From NCBI GenBank assembly GCA_041652555.1, contig JBAZHE010000009.1, forward strand, positions 1 through 41,493: a stretch of 41,493 nucleotides of DNA. Reading direction: 5' to 3'. A program made the translations under genes and the position numbers. The notes beneath the pieces are model-generated. The model worked only from the letters and a program-made list of their open reading frames with translations, did no database searches and was not told where the DNA came from. Of this stretch, positions 7,750 to 15,579 are shown in pieces. How positions within the stretch are numbered: position 1 is the first letter of the stretch; every line of letters starts with the position of its first letter. The stretch comes from JBAZHE01 sp041652555 (GTDB taxonomy: Bacteria; Patescibacteriota; Patescibacteriia; Patescibacteriales; WJLG01).

Positions 7750-8820
7750 ATGATTATATTTTTTTACGGTGAGGATGATTTCCGCGCTAAAAAGAAAATT
7801 AAAGAATTAAAAGAACGATTTGCCCGCGAGATTGATCGCGTTGGTGGCGGTTTTGAATATCTGGACGGAGAAAAAATAACTTTACGGGAAATTGGCGAAA
7901 AAGCCTCAGCATCTTCACTTTTATCATCTAAAAGAATGCTTGTAATTGAAAACATTTTTCGTAATAAAAATAAAGGAATTTTACTCGAAGTAAAAAATTA
8001 TTTTTCCGAACGCGAAGCTAAGGGGCAGGATAACGTTATTGTTTTTTTGGAAAATTTTATTAAGACCAAAAAAAAATATTCCGGTGCTGATGTTGTAAAA
8101 ATGGATTTGGATGGTCGGGAAAAACCATTAACCAAAGTGGAAAAAGAATTGTTCGAATTTTTAAATTTTTCCAAGACCAGGCAAGAATTTAAAAAAATGA
8201 GTAATCTTGAACTAGCGGATTGGATTAAAAAAGAAGTTGAAATTCGCGGTGGAAAAATAAATTCTAAAGCCGCGATTACTCTAATAACTTTGGCGGCCGG
8301 TGATTTGTGGCAGATTGATAGTGAAATAAATAAATTAGTAAATTATAAAAACGGACAAAAGGCAAGCGAGGGTGCTATAGTGGCAGAGCCCTGTGGCACC
8401 ACAAGTGCGGAAATTTCCGAGGCCGACATTAAAGAGCTGGTGCGCGGACATTTTGAAGAAAATATTTTTGCTTTAACTGACGCCATCGGTGCTCGCAATC
8501 GCGCTTTGGCCACAAAACTTTTGGAAGAAGAATTGCAAGGTGGCGCTAATGAAATTTATTTATTATCAATGATTATTCGTCAGATAAAAATAATTTTACA
8601 AGTCGCTTCAGCTTTGTCGTCTAGCGTTAATGCTCGAAGTTTGGCTGGAGAATTAAAATTAAATTCTTATGTCGCGCAAAAAGCGGCAGTGCAAGCACGT
8701 AATTTTTTGCCGGAGCAATTAAAAAAAATGCTCTTTAGTTTAATAGAAATAGATTATAAAACTAAAACCGGCCGAGGCGAGCCATCTGTCCTTTTGGGCT
8801 TGTGGCTGGCGAAAATTTAA
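7750..8820 (+). CDS. holA: DNA polymerase III delta subunit, with a repeat-derived insertion
   Basis: HolA is the clamp-loader delta subunit that opens the sliding clamp during DNA replication. The 356-residue protein starts MIIFFYGEDDFRAKKKI, as delta subunits do. It has a central helical region with LITLAAGDLWQIDSEINKL (about 176-194) and ends with the collar domain (LLSMIIRQIKIILQ near 273, GRGEPSVLLGLWL near 341). Between KLVNYKNGQK and ISEADIKELV, normally a direct link in this family, lies an extra stretch at about residues 204-221. Its core (8370-8402) is the GGTGCCATAG-type hairpin repeat also found at 2581 and 41446. It is read in frame as a surface loop, so the protein is probably functional. 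Likely co-transcribed with the ABC exporter. Confidence 0.9.
   Translation: MIIFFYGEDDFRAKKKIKELKERFAREIDRVGGGFEYLDGEKITLREIGEKASASSLLSSKRMLVIENIFRNKNKGILLEVKNYFSEREAKGQDNVIVFLENFIKTKKKYSGADVVKMDLDGREKPLTKVEKELFEFLNFSKTRQEFKKMSNLELADWIKKEVEIRGGKINSKAAITLITLAAGDLWQIDSEINKLVNYKNGQKASEGAIVAEPCGTTSAEISEADIKELVRGHFEENIFALTDAIGARNRALATKLLEEELQGGANEIYLLSMIIRQIKIILQVASALSSSVNARSLAGELKLNSYVAQKAAVQARNFLPEQLKKMLFSLIEIDYKTKTGRGEPSVLLGLWLAKI
8370..8402 (+). repeat. GGTGCCATAG-type hairpin repeat, copy 3, in frame inside holA
   Basis: GGGTGCTATAG (8370-8380) and CTGTGGCACC (8391-8400) match the arms of the intergenic copies, at 10 of 11 and 10 of 10 positions against the copy at 41446-41482. The loop is shorter than in the other copies. 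It encodes GAIVAEPCGT in the holA frame. Confidence 0.65.
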
Positions 8821-8856
8821 GATAAAATAAGTTTATAATAATCATTTTTAAATAAT

Positions 8857-10134
8857 ATGAAAATCAAAGAAATTTTTGCGGAAGAAATTTTGGATAGTCG
8901 CGGTAGTCCGACTATTTCAGCGACTGTTATTCTTGAAGACGGTTCAATCGGTATTTCTATGGTGCCATCCGGCGCTTCTACCGGCAGTTATGAAGCAGTG
9001 GAGTTGCGCGATGGAGATCTCGATCGCTATAATGGAACTGGAGTTTTGAAGGCTGTAGAGAATGTTAACAAAATAATTTCTTATAAATTAGCTGGACAAG
9101 ATGCCGCTAATCAGAAACAGCTCGATGACATAATGATAAAATTGGATGGTACGGAAAATAAATCCAAGCTGGGAGCAAATGCTATTCTCGCCGTATCAAT
9201 GGCTTGCGCCCGCGCTGAAGCGATTTCAGAAAAATTACCGCTTTATGAATATTTAACTAAAATGAATCCGGAGTTTAATGGTAAATATATTATGCCAATA
9301 CCGCAGATGAATATTATGAATGGAGGTAAGCATGCTAATTGGGCAACCGATATTCAGGAATATTTAATTTTGCCAATTGGAGCGAAAAATATTCGGGAGG
9401 CTGTCAGAATGTGCACGGAAATTTATTCTCATCTCAAAAGAGTCGTTAAGAATCGCGGTTATTCTACCGGTGTGGGTGATGAGGGCGGTTTTGCGCCAGA
9501 TGTTAAGTCTAACGAAGAACCATTTATTTTAATTAAAGAAGCAGTGGGAGCAGTTCATTATCTTTTTGGTGAAGATGTTGTTTTAGGGATTGATGCTGCG
9601 GCGACAGAATTTTATACTGATGGTCAATATGATTTGCGTAAAGAAGCTAAAGCAATGGATAGCTTGGACTTGGGAGAATTTTATGGTGAATTAGCGAAAC
9701 GCTATCCGATTGTTTCTTTTGAAGATGTTTTTGCTGAAGATGATTGGGCCGGTTTCGCCGCTTTTTATAAAAAATTTCCTAAAAAACAAATCGTCGGCGA
9801 TGATCTCTATGTTACTAATATAAAACGTTTAAAGAAAGGTATCAGTGAGAAAGTTTGCAATTCGGTTTTGATCAAATTAAATCAAATTGGAACTGTTTCG
9901 GAAACAGCCGAGGCTATTATAATGGCTCGGGCGAATGGAATGACTTCTATTATTTCACATCGTTCCGGCGAGACCGAAGATACTTTTATCGCTGATTTTG
10001 CGGTAGCAATGGGTACGGGTCAAATTAAAACCGGTGCCCCTTGTCGCTCTGAACGCACCGCAAAATATAATCGTTTAATGATGATTGAGCGAGAGCTGGG
10101 AAAGAAAGCCGAATACGCGAAATGGCCATTTTAA
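8857..10134 (+). CDS. eno: Enolase
   Basis: Enolase interconverts 2-phosphoglycerate and PEP in glycolysis. The 425 residues match the family. Visible signatures are the N-terminal EILDSRGSPT (about 11-20), VPSGASTG (about 36-43), GDEGGFAPD (about 208-216), the metal ligand in GIDAAATEFY, a SFEDVFAEDDW loop with the second metal ligand, KLNQIGT (third ligand region) and the catalytic SHRSGETEDTFIADFAV, followed by RSERTAKYN near the C-terminus. It follows holA by 36 bp; a TATAAT at 8834-8839 without a good -35 could give it an extra promoter. A terminator follows. Confidence 0.97.
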   Translation: MKIKEIFAEEILDSRGSPTISATVILEDGSIGISMVPSGASTGSYEAVELRDGDLDRYNGTGVLKAVENVNKIISYKLAGQDAANQKQLDDIMIKLDGTENKSKLGANAILAVSMACARAEAISEKLPLYEYLTKMNPEFNGKYIMPIPQMNIMNGGKHANWATDIQEYLILPIGAKNIREAVRMCTEIYSHLKRVVKNRGYSTGVGDEGGFAPDVKSNEEPFILIKEAVGAVHYLFGEDVVLGIDAAATEFYTDGQYDLRKEAKAMDSLDLGEFYGELAKRYPIVSFEDVFAEDDWAGFAAFYKKFPKKQIVGDDLYVTNIKRLKKGISEKVCNSVLIKLNQIGTVSETAEAIIMARANGMTSIISHRSGETEDTFIADFAVAMGTGQIKTGAPCRSERTAKYNRLMMIERELGKKAEYAKWPF

Positions 10135-10159
10135 TTTAAAGATAAATTTTAATAGATAA

Positions 10160-10195
10160 AAAAGAATCTTATTTTAATAGGGTTCTTTTGTTCTT
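10160..10195 (+). terminator. Probable terminator after eno
   Basis: AAAGAATCTTA and TAGGGTTCTTT pair with two G-U wobbles around a TTTTAA loop, followed by TTGTTCTTG. The stem is modest but well placed, 30 bp after the eno stop. Confidence 0.55.
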
Positions 10196-10241
10196 GAAGA
10201 AAAAGATATTTGCTTGCGTATTAGTTGTTAGAAGAATTATT

Positions 10242-10270
10242 TTGACAATTAATTTTTTAAATTCGCTATT
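10242..10270 (+). promoter_or_regulatory. Possible promoter ahead of the long hairpin
   Basis: A perfect TTGACA (10242-10247) is followed after 17 bp by the poor -10 GCTATT (10265-10270). Transcription would begin at the left edge of the long hairpin and run into the gene at 10428. Confidence 0.35.
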
Positions 10271-10412
10271 TTTAGTAGCGCGAGGCTGCCACCGGATGCT
10301 TTTTCTTGCCTAGATTTATAAATTTTTTATGAATTTTTGAGGAATTTTTTTAAAATTTTAAAATTTAGGCAGAAATACGGCATTCGATGCTAGCCTCGCG
10401 ATAGTTAAATAG
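10266..10412. repeat. Long imperfect inverted repeat (about 147 bp) between eno and a secreted-protein gene
   Basis: CGCGAGGCT (10279-10287) and AGCCTCGCG (10392-10400) are perfect 9-bp arms. Pairing extends inward through GGATGC/GCATTCG and TTGCCTA/TAGGCAG, and outward through CTATTTTTAGTAG/ATAGTTAAATAG. By eye about 17 of 21 positions match in the outer arm. The whole could fold as one long hairpin RNA in the leader of the next gene, or be a non-autonomous mobile element. The other contents of the 293-bp gap are the eno terminator and a weak promoter. Confidence 0.6.
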
Positions 10413-10427
10413 TGAAAAAATAAAACC

Positions 10428-10904
10428 ATGAAAAACAAAAGAATTTTAATTTCCTCTTTAGCTTTGATGGCTTTGGCTGCCGCCGCCCCTTTGTATGCTG
10501 ATGCAGCTACGAGGGAGTCTATAAAAGGAAAATTTAAATTTGCCGGGGCGCAACAAAATAAAGAAAATTTTGATAATCACCCTGGGCGTTTTATGATGGC
10601 TTCAACTACTCCGGCTGAATTTAAGGAAAAAATTGATGAACGCCAGACAAAAATGGAGGCGATCAGTGAAGCTTTAAAAGAAAATGATTATGCCGCTTGG
10701 GTGGTGGCTGCTGGCGCTGATAATCCTTTAGCTGGAAAAATAACAGCTGATAATTTTTCTAAAATATCTGAGGCGTATAATTTAATGGAGCAGGCTAAGC
10801 AAAAAATGGAAGAATCAGGTTTGGATGGTAATGATTTTGGATTATTGGGTGGAGGGTTTGGAATGGGCTTTGGCGGTGGTCGTTGGCATAATCTAGAAAA
10901 ATAG
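10428..10904 (+). CDS. Exported glycine-rich hypothetical protein
   Basis: I do not recognise this 158-residue protein. It starts with a typical signal peptide: MKNKR, a hydrophobic stretch ILISSLALMALAAAAP, and a likely signal-peptidase site near AADAA (YADAA, about 24-28). The mature part is charged and helical (about 60-135), with a FKEKIDERQTKMEAISEAL segment. It ends in a glycine-rich tail, GGGFGMGFGGGR (about 141-152). The next gene (10990) is also membrane-anchored and glycine-rich, so the two may belong to one surface module. A perfect palindrome lies between them. The leader contains the long hairpin at 10266-10412. Confidence 0.75.
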   Translation: MKNKRILISSLALMALAAAAPLYADAATRESIKGKFKFAGAQQNKENFDNHPGRFMMASTTPAEFKEKIDERQTKMEAISEALKENDYAAWVVAAGADNPLAGKITADNFSKISEAYNLMEQAKQKMEESGLDGNDFGLLGGGFGMGFGGGRWHNLEK

Positions 10905-10938
10905 TTTAAAATTAAATCTATAATTATTACTGCTTTTG

Positions 10939-10960
10939 GGCTTGCTTTAAAAAGCAAGCC
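10939..10960. terminator. Perfect palindrome between the two glycine-rich genes
   Basis: GGCTTGCTTT and AAAGCAAGCC are perfectly complementary with only AA between them. The following U-tract is weak (TTTGGTGG), so it may be a partial terminator or an RNA-processing site that sets the ratio of the two gene products. Confidence 0.45.
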
Positions 10961-10989
10961 TTTGGTGGTGTTTAAATTTTTTATACAAT

Positions 10990-11472
10990 ATGGAGAAAGA
11001 AACTAAAAGTTTTAAGAAGGCGATTGTTATTTTAATTGTTGCTGTTGTTTTAGCTGTAGCCGGTGGATCTTTTTATGGAGGAATGGTTTTTGGTAAATCA
11101 AGTAGTCAAAGTAGTAAATTTCCTGGTGGTATGCCTAGTAATTTTTCTGGCGCCGGAACAGGAAATTTTTCCGGTAGAGCTGGTGGCACTGGAGTTGGCG
11201 GAGGAATGGTTTCCGGAGAAGTGACTGGTGTAATTGGTGATAGTGTTGTTGTTCAACAGCGAGATGGTAGTAAAAAAACTATTGATGTTTCTGGTGCTAC
11301 GGTCAGTAAAATGACCGAAGGTTCAATAAGTGACATAATTATTGGCGGTACAGTTTCTGCTAGTGGAGCAACTGATTCTACAAGTGGAGATTTTTCAGCC
11401 AAGACAGTGCAAATACGAACAGGGCAAGAAGTTTTGCCAGGTTTTCAAGGAGGTCGTCCTGAGGGACAATAA
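10990..11472 (+). CDS. Membrane-anchored glycine-rich protein with a DUF5666-like domain
   Basis: The 160-residue protein has a short basic N-terminus and one hydrophobic segment, AIVILIVAVVLAVAGGSFYGGMVFG (about 11-35 in total), which serves as signal anchor. A Gly/Ser-rich linker follows (about 40-75). The C-terminal part from GGMVSGEVTGVIGDSVVVQQ to VQIRTG (about 72-148) has the repeated short beta strands of DUF5666-like domains: a G-V-T/S pattern, DGSKKTIDVSGAT, IIIGGTVSASG. These domains are common in secreted CPR proteins, and their function is not known. A good terminator follows. The DUF match is by pattern only. Confidence 0.7.
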   Translation: MEKETKSFKKAIVILIVAVVLAVAGGSFYGGMVFGKSSSQSSKFPGGMPSNFSGAGTGNFSGRAGGTGVGGGMVSGEVTGVIGDSVVVQQRDGSKKTIDVSGATVSKMTEGSISDIIIGGTVSASGATDSTSGDFSAKTVQIRTGQEVLPGFQGGRPEGQ

Positions 11473-11495
11473 TTTTTGAGATAATAAAGTTTTAC

Positions 11496-11534
11496 CAGTA
11501 GCCCCGCAATGTTTTGCAGGGCTACTGTTGTTTT
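11496..11534 (+). terminator. Intrinsic terminator after the DUF5666-like gene
   Basis: CAGTAGCCC and GGGCTACTG form a 9-bp stem, extended by GCAA/TTGC after one mismatch, with a TGTT loop. It is followed by TTGTTTTC. Confidence 0.75.
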
Positions 11535-11564
11535 CATTAAATTAGCGTGTTAATATAAGTTTAT

Positions 11565-12413
11565 ATGAAGAAACAATTAAAAAATAAAGCAATTGCAATT
11601 TTTGAAGATAAGCAAATTCGTCGACATTGGGATGAGGAAAAAGAACTTTGGTATTTTTCAGTTATTGATATAGTTGAAGCGCTAACGGGCAGCTCAATAC
11701 CTCGTCGTTATTGGTCGGACTTGAAAAATAAGCTAAAAAATGAAGGAAGTGAAGTGTACGAAAAAATCGTACAGTTGAAAATTACGGCTGAGGACGGAAA
11801 AGAACGTGAAACGGACATGGCTGATACTGAAACAATGTTTCGTGTTATTCAGTCAATTCCATCTCCCAAAGCTGAGCCTTTTAAGCTTTGGTTAGCACGA
11901 GTGGGGTACGAAAGAATTGAAGAAGCAGAAGATCCGGAAAAAGCGATTCAGCGAGCAATGGCTATGTATTTGAAAAAGGGTTATTCTAAAAATTGGGTTG
12001 ATTTGCGATTGAAAAGTATAGAAATTAGAAAAGATTTAACTAACGAATGGCAAGAATGTGGCATTTTAAGTAATGATGAATTTGCTATTTTAACGGATGA
12101 TATTACTTTTGCTTGGGCGGGAATGAAAACTAAAGATTATAAAAAACATAAGGAATTAAAAAAAGAAAATTTGCGCGATAATATGACTAACTTGGAATTG
12201 GTTTTAAATATGCTAGCAGAAACTTCCACAACTGAAATATCAAAAGTAAAACAACCAAAGACATTTCCGGAAAATAGGCATGTGGCGCATGAAGGCGGTA
12301 CTATTGCCGGTAATGCGCGCAAGCAAATTGAAGCTAAGACCGGAAATAAAGTTATCACAAGCAAAAATGCTAAAACAATATCAATAAAAAATAAGCCTGA
12401 AAAAATAAAATAA
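11565..12413 (+). CDS. BRO-N domain protein (phage antirepressor / DinD-like)
   Basis: This 282-residue protein has an N-terminal BRO family domain (about 1-120): IAIFEDKQIRRHWDEEKELW, then FSVIDIVEALTGS, then the FRVIQSIPSPKAEPFKLWLA motif. The middle, RAMAMYLKKGYSKNWVDLRLKSIEIRKDLTNEW, matches the long form found on chromosomes and called DinD or phage antirepressor-like protein. The C-terminus is basic and Lys-rich. In phages the BRO-N domain binds DNA and acts as an antirepressor; in E. coli DinD is damage-inducible. No prophage genes are seen nearby, so this is a solitary gene of probable viral origin. It is followed after 15 bp by a convergent glycosyltransferase gene with no clear terminator between. 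Confidence 0.85.
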   Translation: MKKQLKNKAIAIFEDKQIRRHWDEEKELWYFSVIDIVEALTGSSIPRRYWSDLKNKLKNEGSEVYEKIVQLKITAEDGKERETDMADTETMFRVIQSIPSPKAEPFKLWLARVGYERIEEAEDPEKAIQRAMAMYLKKGYSKNWVDLRLKSIEIRKDLTNEWQECGILSNDEFAILTDDITFAWAGMKTKDYKKHKELKKENLRDNMTNLELVLNMLAETSTTEISKVKQPKTFPENRHVAHEGGTIAGNARKQIEAKTGNKVITSKNAKTISIKNKPEKIK

Positions 12414-12428
12414 TTGTTATAAAAAAAG

Positions 12429-14132
12429 TCAACTAAATATTTTTTTGTAAATATTAATATTTTTATCGCGAGTCCAATTTTTTAAAACTTCTTGACGCAT
12501 TCTTTGACCCATTAAGTTGAGCTGTTTTTTATTGTCATATAGCTTTTTTAAGGCTTTTTCTAATGCTTGCTTGCTTCGTTTAATTAAGAGTCCGTTGTAA
12601 TTATTTTTAATCAATTCTTCTGCCACACCAACTCTGACAGAGATTGCCGGCTTAGCACAAGCTCCGGCTTCCAAGAGTGAATTAGGGCCGGTTTCGCCCT
12701 TACTCAAACAAGTGATCACGTCAATGGAATTATAAAAGTCGGAAATTTTGTTAAAGGGGATTGGGTTGCTTTTTAAAGCTGATTTTAAAGTAATCCAATC
12801 TTTATTACGTTTACAAACAGGAACCAAAATATTCCAATAGCCCTTATAAGTGGTTCCATGATGATCAGGGTTGCCTGACCAGCCAACTAATAGCTTTTTA
12901 TCGTCTTTAGTTTTATTTAATTTAGGTTTAAAATTGTCAAGATTGATCCATTTTTTGGCGTAAAAAGTTTCGTATTTATCTGATTTAAAAAGCTGATAAA
13001 TTTTTTTATCATTAACCACTACGCCTCGACATTTTTTAAGTAATGTTTGTAACTCTCTCTTTTTCCTCTCCCAACTATTAAAACTAAAAATTCCGACAAT
13101 TAATTTTTTTTTAGCTTCTTCTGGCGATAGTTTGCTTAAAATATGCTTAGCTCCAGGCCAGAAAAAAACAAAAATTTTATCGTATTTGGAGTAATTTTCG
13201 TAACCGATTAAAAAATCGTTATGGTAAAGTTTAGTAAAATCATAAGAATTGGAAAATTTCTCTATAATATCATTAGCTTCAAAGTCAAAAGCCCAATTAG
13301 GAATGTTGGGTACTAAAAGAATTTTCGGTTTGGTTTTCCCCGGCACTTTAAAATACTCCCAATTCTTTAATTTTTTAATAATGTAATTGTAGGATTTACT
13401 TTTAAGTTCTTGGTTTTTTGTTCGAGAAATTTGTTCTGAATGATGACGATAGTAATAAGCCAAAATAGGCATTTTTGCTAACTTGTATCCTCGTCCGATA
13501 AGTTGAAACCAAAAATCATAATCTTGGCTTGTCTTTAAATTTTCATCAAAAGAAAGATTTTCAAAAACCTTTTTTCTAATCATTACTGAGCAACCGGGAA
13601 TTCCTTTTGGTTCATTTTTGTAGCACAGAATACTAAAAGCACTTGTACTGGGAGTAATTTCTTTTTCGCTAACCTCTAAAAGTGTATCTCTTGGATCTTT
13701 TTTAAAATCAATTGCTTTTTGAATATATTTTTTCCCATTATCGTCAAAAATCTCCATGTTGCCATAAACCAAGTCAATGTCTAAATTTTTTTCTAAAAAT
13801 TCAACCTGCTTGTCAGTCTTATCTTTAGAATAAATATCATCAGCGTCTAAAAAAGATATATATTTCCCTTTTGCTAATTTTATTCCAGTATTTAAAGCAC
13901 TGGCGCGATATTTATTTTTTTTGTGAGTAGTTAATTTTATTCGCTTGTCTTTTTTAACATACTCGAAGGCTATTTTTCCGCTAGAATCAGTGGAGGCGTC
14001 ATTGACAATAACAAGCTCCCAATTTTGGTAATTTTGTTCAATTACCGAGTCTATAGCTTCTCTTAAATATTTTTCACCATTATAAACAGGAATAATAATG
14101 GTAACTAGTGGTTTTTTGTTTTGTTTAAACAT
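12429..14132 (-). CDS. Two-domain glycosyltransferase (GT2 plus GT4-like)
   Basis: The protein has 567 residues in two parts. The first 240 or so form a family 2 glycosyltransferase (GT-A fold): VTIIIPVYNGEKYLREAIDS at the start, ELVIVNDASTDSS, the DADD metal-binding motif (about 96-99) and a QDYDFWFQL acceptor-side motif. From about 270 to the end is a family 4-like GT-B half with IDVITCLSKGETGPNSLLEA and ACAKPAISVRVGVAEELI, which bind the donor. Its start codon follows the glyS stop with no spacer on the minus strand, so translation is likely coupled. It probably builds cell-surface glycans on the cytoplasmic side; donor and acceptor sugars cannot be told. Confidence 0.85.
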   Translation of the reverse strand: MFKQNKKPLVTIIIPVYNGEKYLREAIDSVIEQNYQNWELVIVNDASTDSSGKIAFEYVKKDKRIKLTTHKKNKYRASALNTGIKLAKGKYISFLDADDIYSKDKTDKQVEFLEKNLDIDLVYGNMEIFDDNGKKYIQKAIDFKKDPRDTLLEVSEKEITPSTSAFSILCYKNEPKGIPGCSVMIRKKVFENLSFDENLKTSQDYDFWFQLIGRGYKLAKMPILAYYYRHHSEQISRTKNQELKSKSYNYIIKKLKNWEYFKVPGKTKPKILLVPNIPNWAFDFEANDIIEKFSNSYDFTKLYHNDFLIGYENYSKYDKIFVFFWPGAKHILSKLSPEEAKKKLIVGIFSFNSWERKKRELQTLLKKCRGVVVNDKKIYQLFKSDKYETFYAKKWINLDNFKPKLNKTKDDKKLLVGWSGNPDHHGTTYKGYWNILVPVCKRNKDWITLKSALKSNPIPFNKISDFYNSIDVITCLSKGETGPNSLLEAGACAKPAISVRVGVAEELIKNNYNGLLIKRSKQALEKALKKLYDNKKQLNLMGQRMRQEVLKNWTRDKNINIYKKIFS

Positions 14133-15521
14133 TTATTTTATTTTTTCTGCAAAATATTTTTGTAAATCTTCTATTTTTATTCTTTCTTGTTGCATGGTGT
14201 CGCGGTCGCGGATGGTTACGGTATCGTCTTTTTCAATGGTGTCAAAGTCAATTGTAACGCAATAGGGGGTGCCGATTTCGTCTTGGCGACGGTAGCGTTT
14301 GCCGACGTTGCCGTTGTCGTCAAATTCGCAAGTAAAATCTTTTTTAAGAGCGTTGAAAATTTCTTTGGCCTTGTCTACGAGGGCGGGTTTATTTTTTAAT
14401 AATGGAAAGATAGCGATTTGGACTGGAGCGATTGATGGTGGGAATTTCATAACAACTCTAATATCGTCTTTTTTGCCATCTTCTCCTTTGATAACTTCTT
14501 CGGTATAAGCGGAGCAGAGAACGGCTAGGAGGGCACGGTCTAGTCCGAAGGATGGCTCTAGGACGTGCGGGATATATTTTTTGGCATTATCATTGGGGTC
14601 GCTATAGCGCAATTCGGCGCCGGAAAATTTGGCGTGTTGGGATAAGTCAAAATCACCACGATGGGCTAGTCCACAGAGTTCGCTTTGGCCAAAAGGATAA
14701 ACAAATTCTATGTCAACAGTCTTGCGGGAATAATGAGAAAGCTTTTCTTTGGAGTGTTCAAAGCGGACAATTCTTTTCATATCCACACCTGCTTCGGTAA
14801 AGAATTCTTCTTGTTTTTTTAACCAAGTTTCAAAGAGTGATTCCCATTCCATTTCTGGATCTATAAAATATTCAATTTCCATTTGTTCAAATTCGCGTAA
14901 ACGGAAAATAAAATTGCGGGCGACGATTTCGTTGCGAAAAGCTTTGCCGATTTGAGCAATGCCAAAAGGAATTTTGACGCGAGTAGAATCTAAAACATTT
15001 TTGTAATCGGCAAAAATTGCTCCGGCGGTTTCCGGGCGTAAATAAACCGGTTCATTGATGCCATTCATTTCGGTTTTAAACATCATGTTAAGAGTGCGCA
15101 CTTCGGTCCAATCGGATTTTTTGCATTCCGGGCATTTTTGTCCTTGCAAGGCAGTGGTCATTCCGGTCAAATTTCCCTCTAAATCTTTGCCGGTTAATTC
15201 TTTTACTAAATGATCAGCGCGGAATCTTTTTTGGCAGGCTTTGCAATCTACCATAGCGTCATTAAAGCCGGTGGTGTGGCCGGAGGCTTCCCAGAGTTTT
15301 GGGTGAAGAATTATCGGGCCGTCGATGCCGACGATGTCTTCGCGTTCCTCTACAAATTTCTTCCACCACAAATCTTTAATGTTTTTTTTCAACTGGACGC
15401 CGTAAGGGCCATAGCTATAAGCATTAGCCAGTCCGCCGTAAATTTCGCAAGCCGGAAAAACAAATCCACGGCGCTTACAAAGAGAAACTATTTTTTCCAT
15501 CAAATTATTTTGTTCTGACAT
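14133..15521 (-). CDS. glyS: Glycyl-tRNA synthetase, class II homodimeric type
   Basis: Charges tRNA-Gly. This is the single-chain (alpha2, archaeal/eukaryotic/Gram-positive-like) form of 462 residues. It starts with LMEKIVSLCKRRGFVFPACE and GGLANAYSYGPYG. Class II motif 2 is in FRNEIVARNFIFRLREFEQME, and motif 3 is near VLEPSFGLDRALLAVL. The C-terminal anticodon-binding domain begins near PPSIAPVQIAIFPL. A Cys-rich insertion (DCKACQ ... CPECKK) suggests zinc binding. It lies 58 bp downstream of argS on the same strand and abuts the glycosyltransferase. The type without a beta subunit fits small genomes. Confidence 0.96.
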   Translation of the reverse strand: MSEQNNLMEKIVSLCKRRGFVFPACEIYGGLANAYSYGPYGVQLKKNIKDLWWKKFVEEREDIVGIDGPIILHPKLWEASGHTTGFNDAMVDCKACQKRFRADHLVKELTGKDLEGNLTGMTTALQGQKCPECKKSDWTEVRTLNMMFKTEMNGINEPVYLRPETAGAIFADYKNVLDSTRVKIPFGIAQIGKAFRNEIVARNFIFRLREFEQMEIEYFIDPEMEWESLFETWLKKQEEFFTEAGVDMKRIVRFEHSKEKLSHYSRKTVDIEFVYPFGQSELCGLAHRGDFDLSQHAKFSGAELRYSDPNDNAKKYIPHVLEPSFGLDRALLAVLCSAYTEEVIKGEDGKKDDIRVVMKFPPSIAPVQIAIFPLLKNKPALVDKAKEIFNALKKDFTCEFDDNGNVGKRYRRQDEIGTPYCVTIDFDTIEKDDTVTIRDRDTMQQERIKIEDLQKYFAEKIK

Positions 15522-15579
15522 ATTTTTATTGTGTATAAAGTTAATTTATCATCTATCTTTTATCATTTATCATTTTTTT

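Noticed and set aside
10279..10400. Possible tRNA or tmRNA in the long hairpin
   Set aside because: No T-loop GTTCRA signature and no acceptor-stem arrangement; the arms pair as a single long stem.
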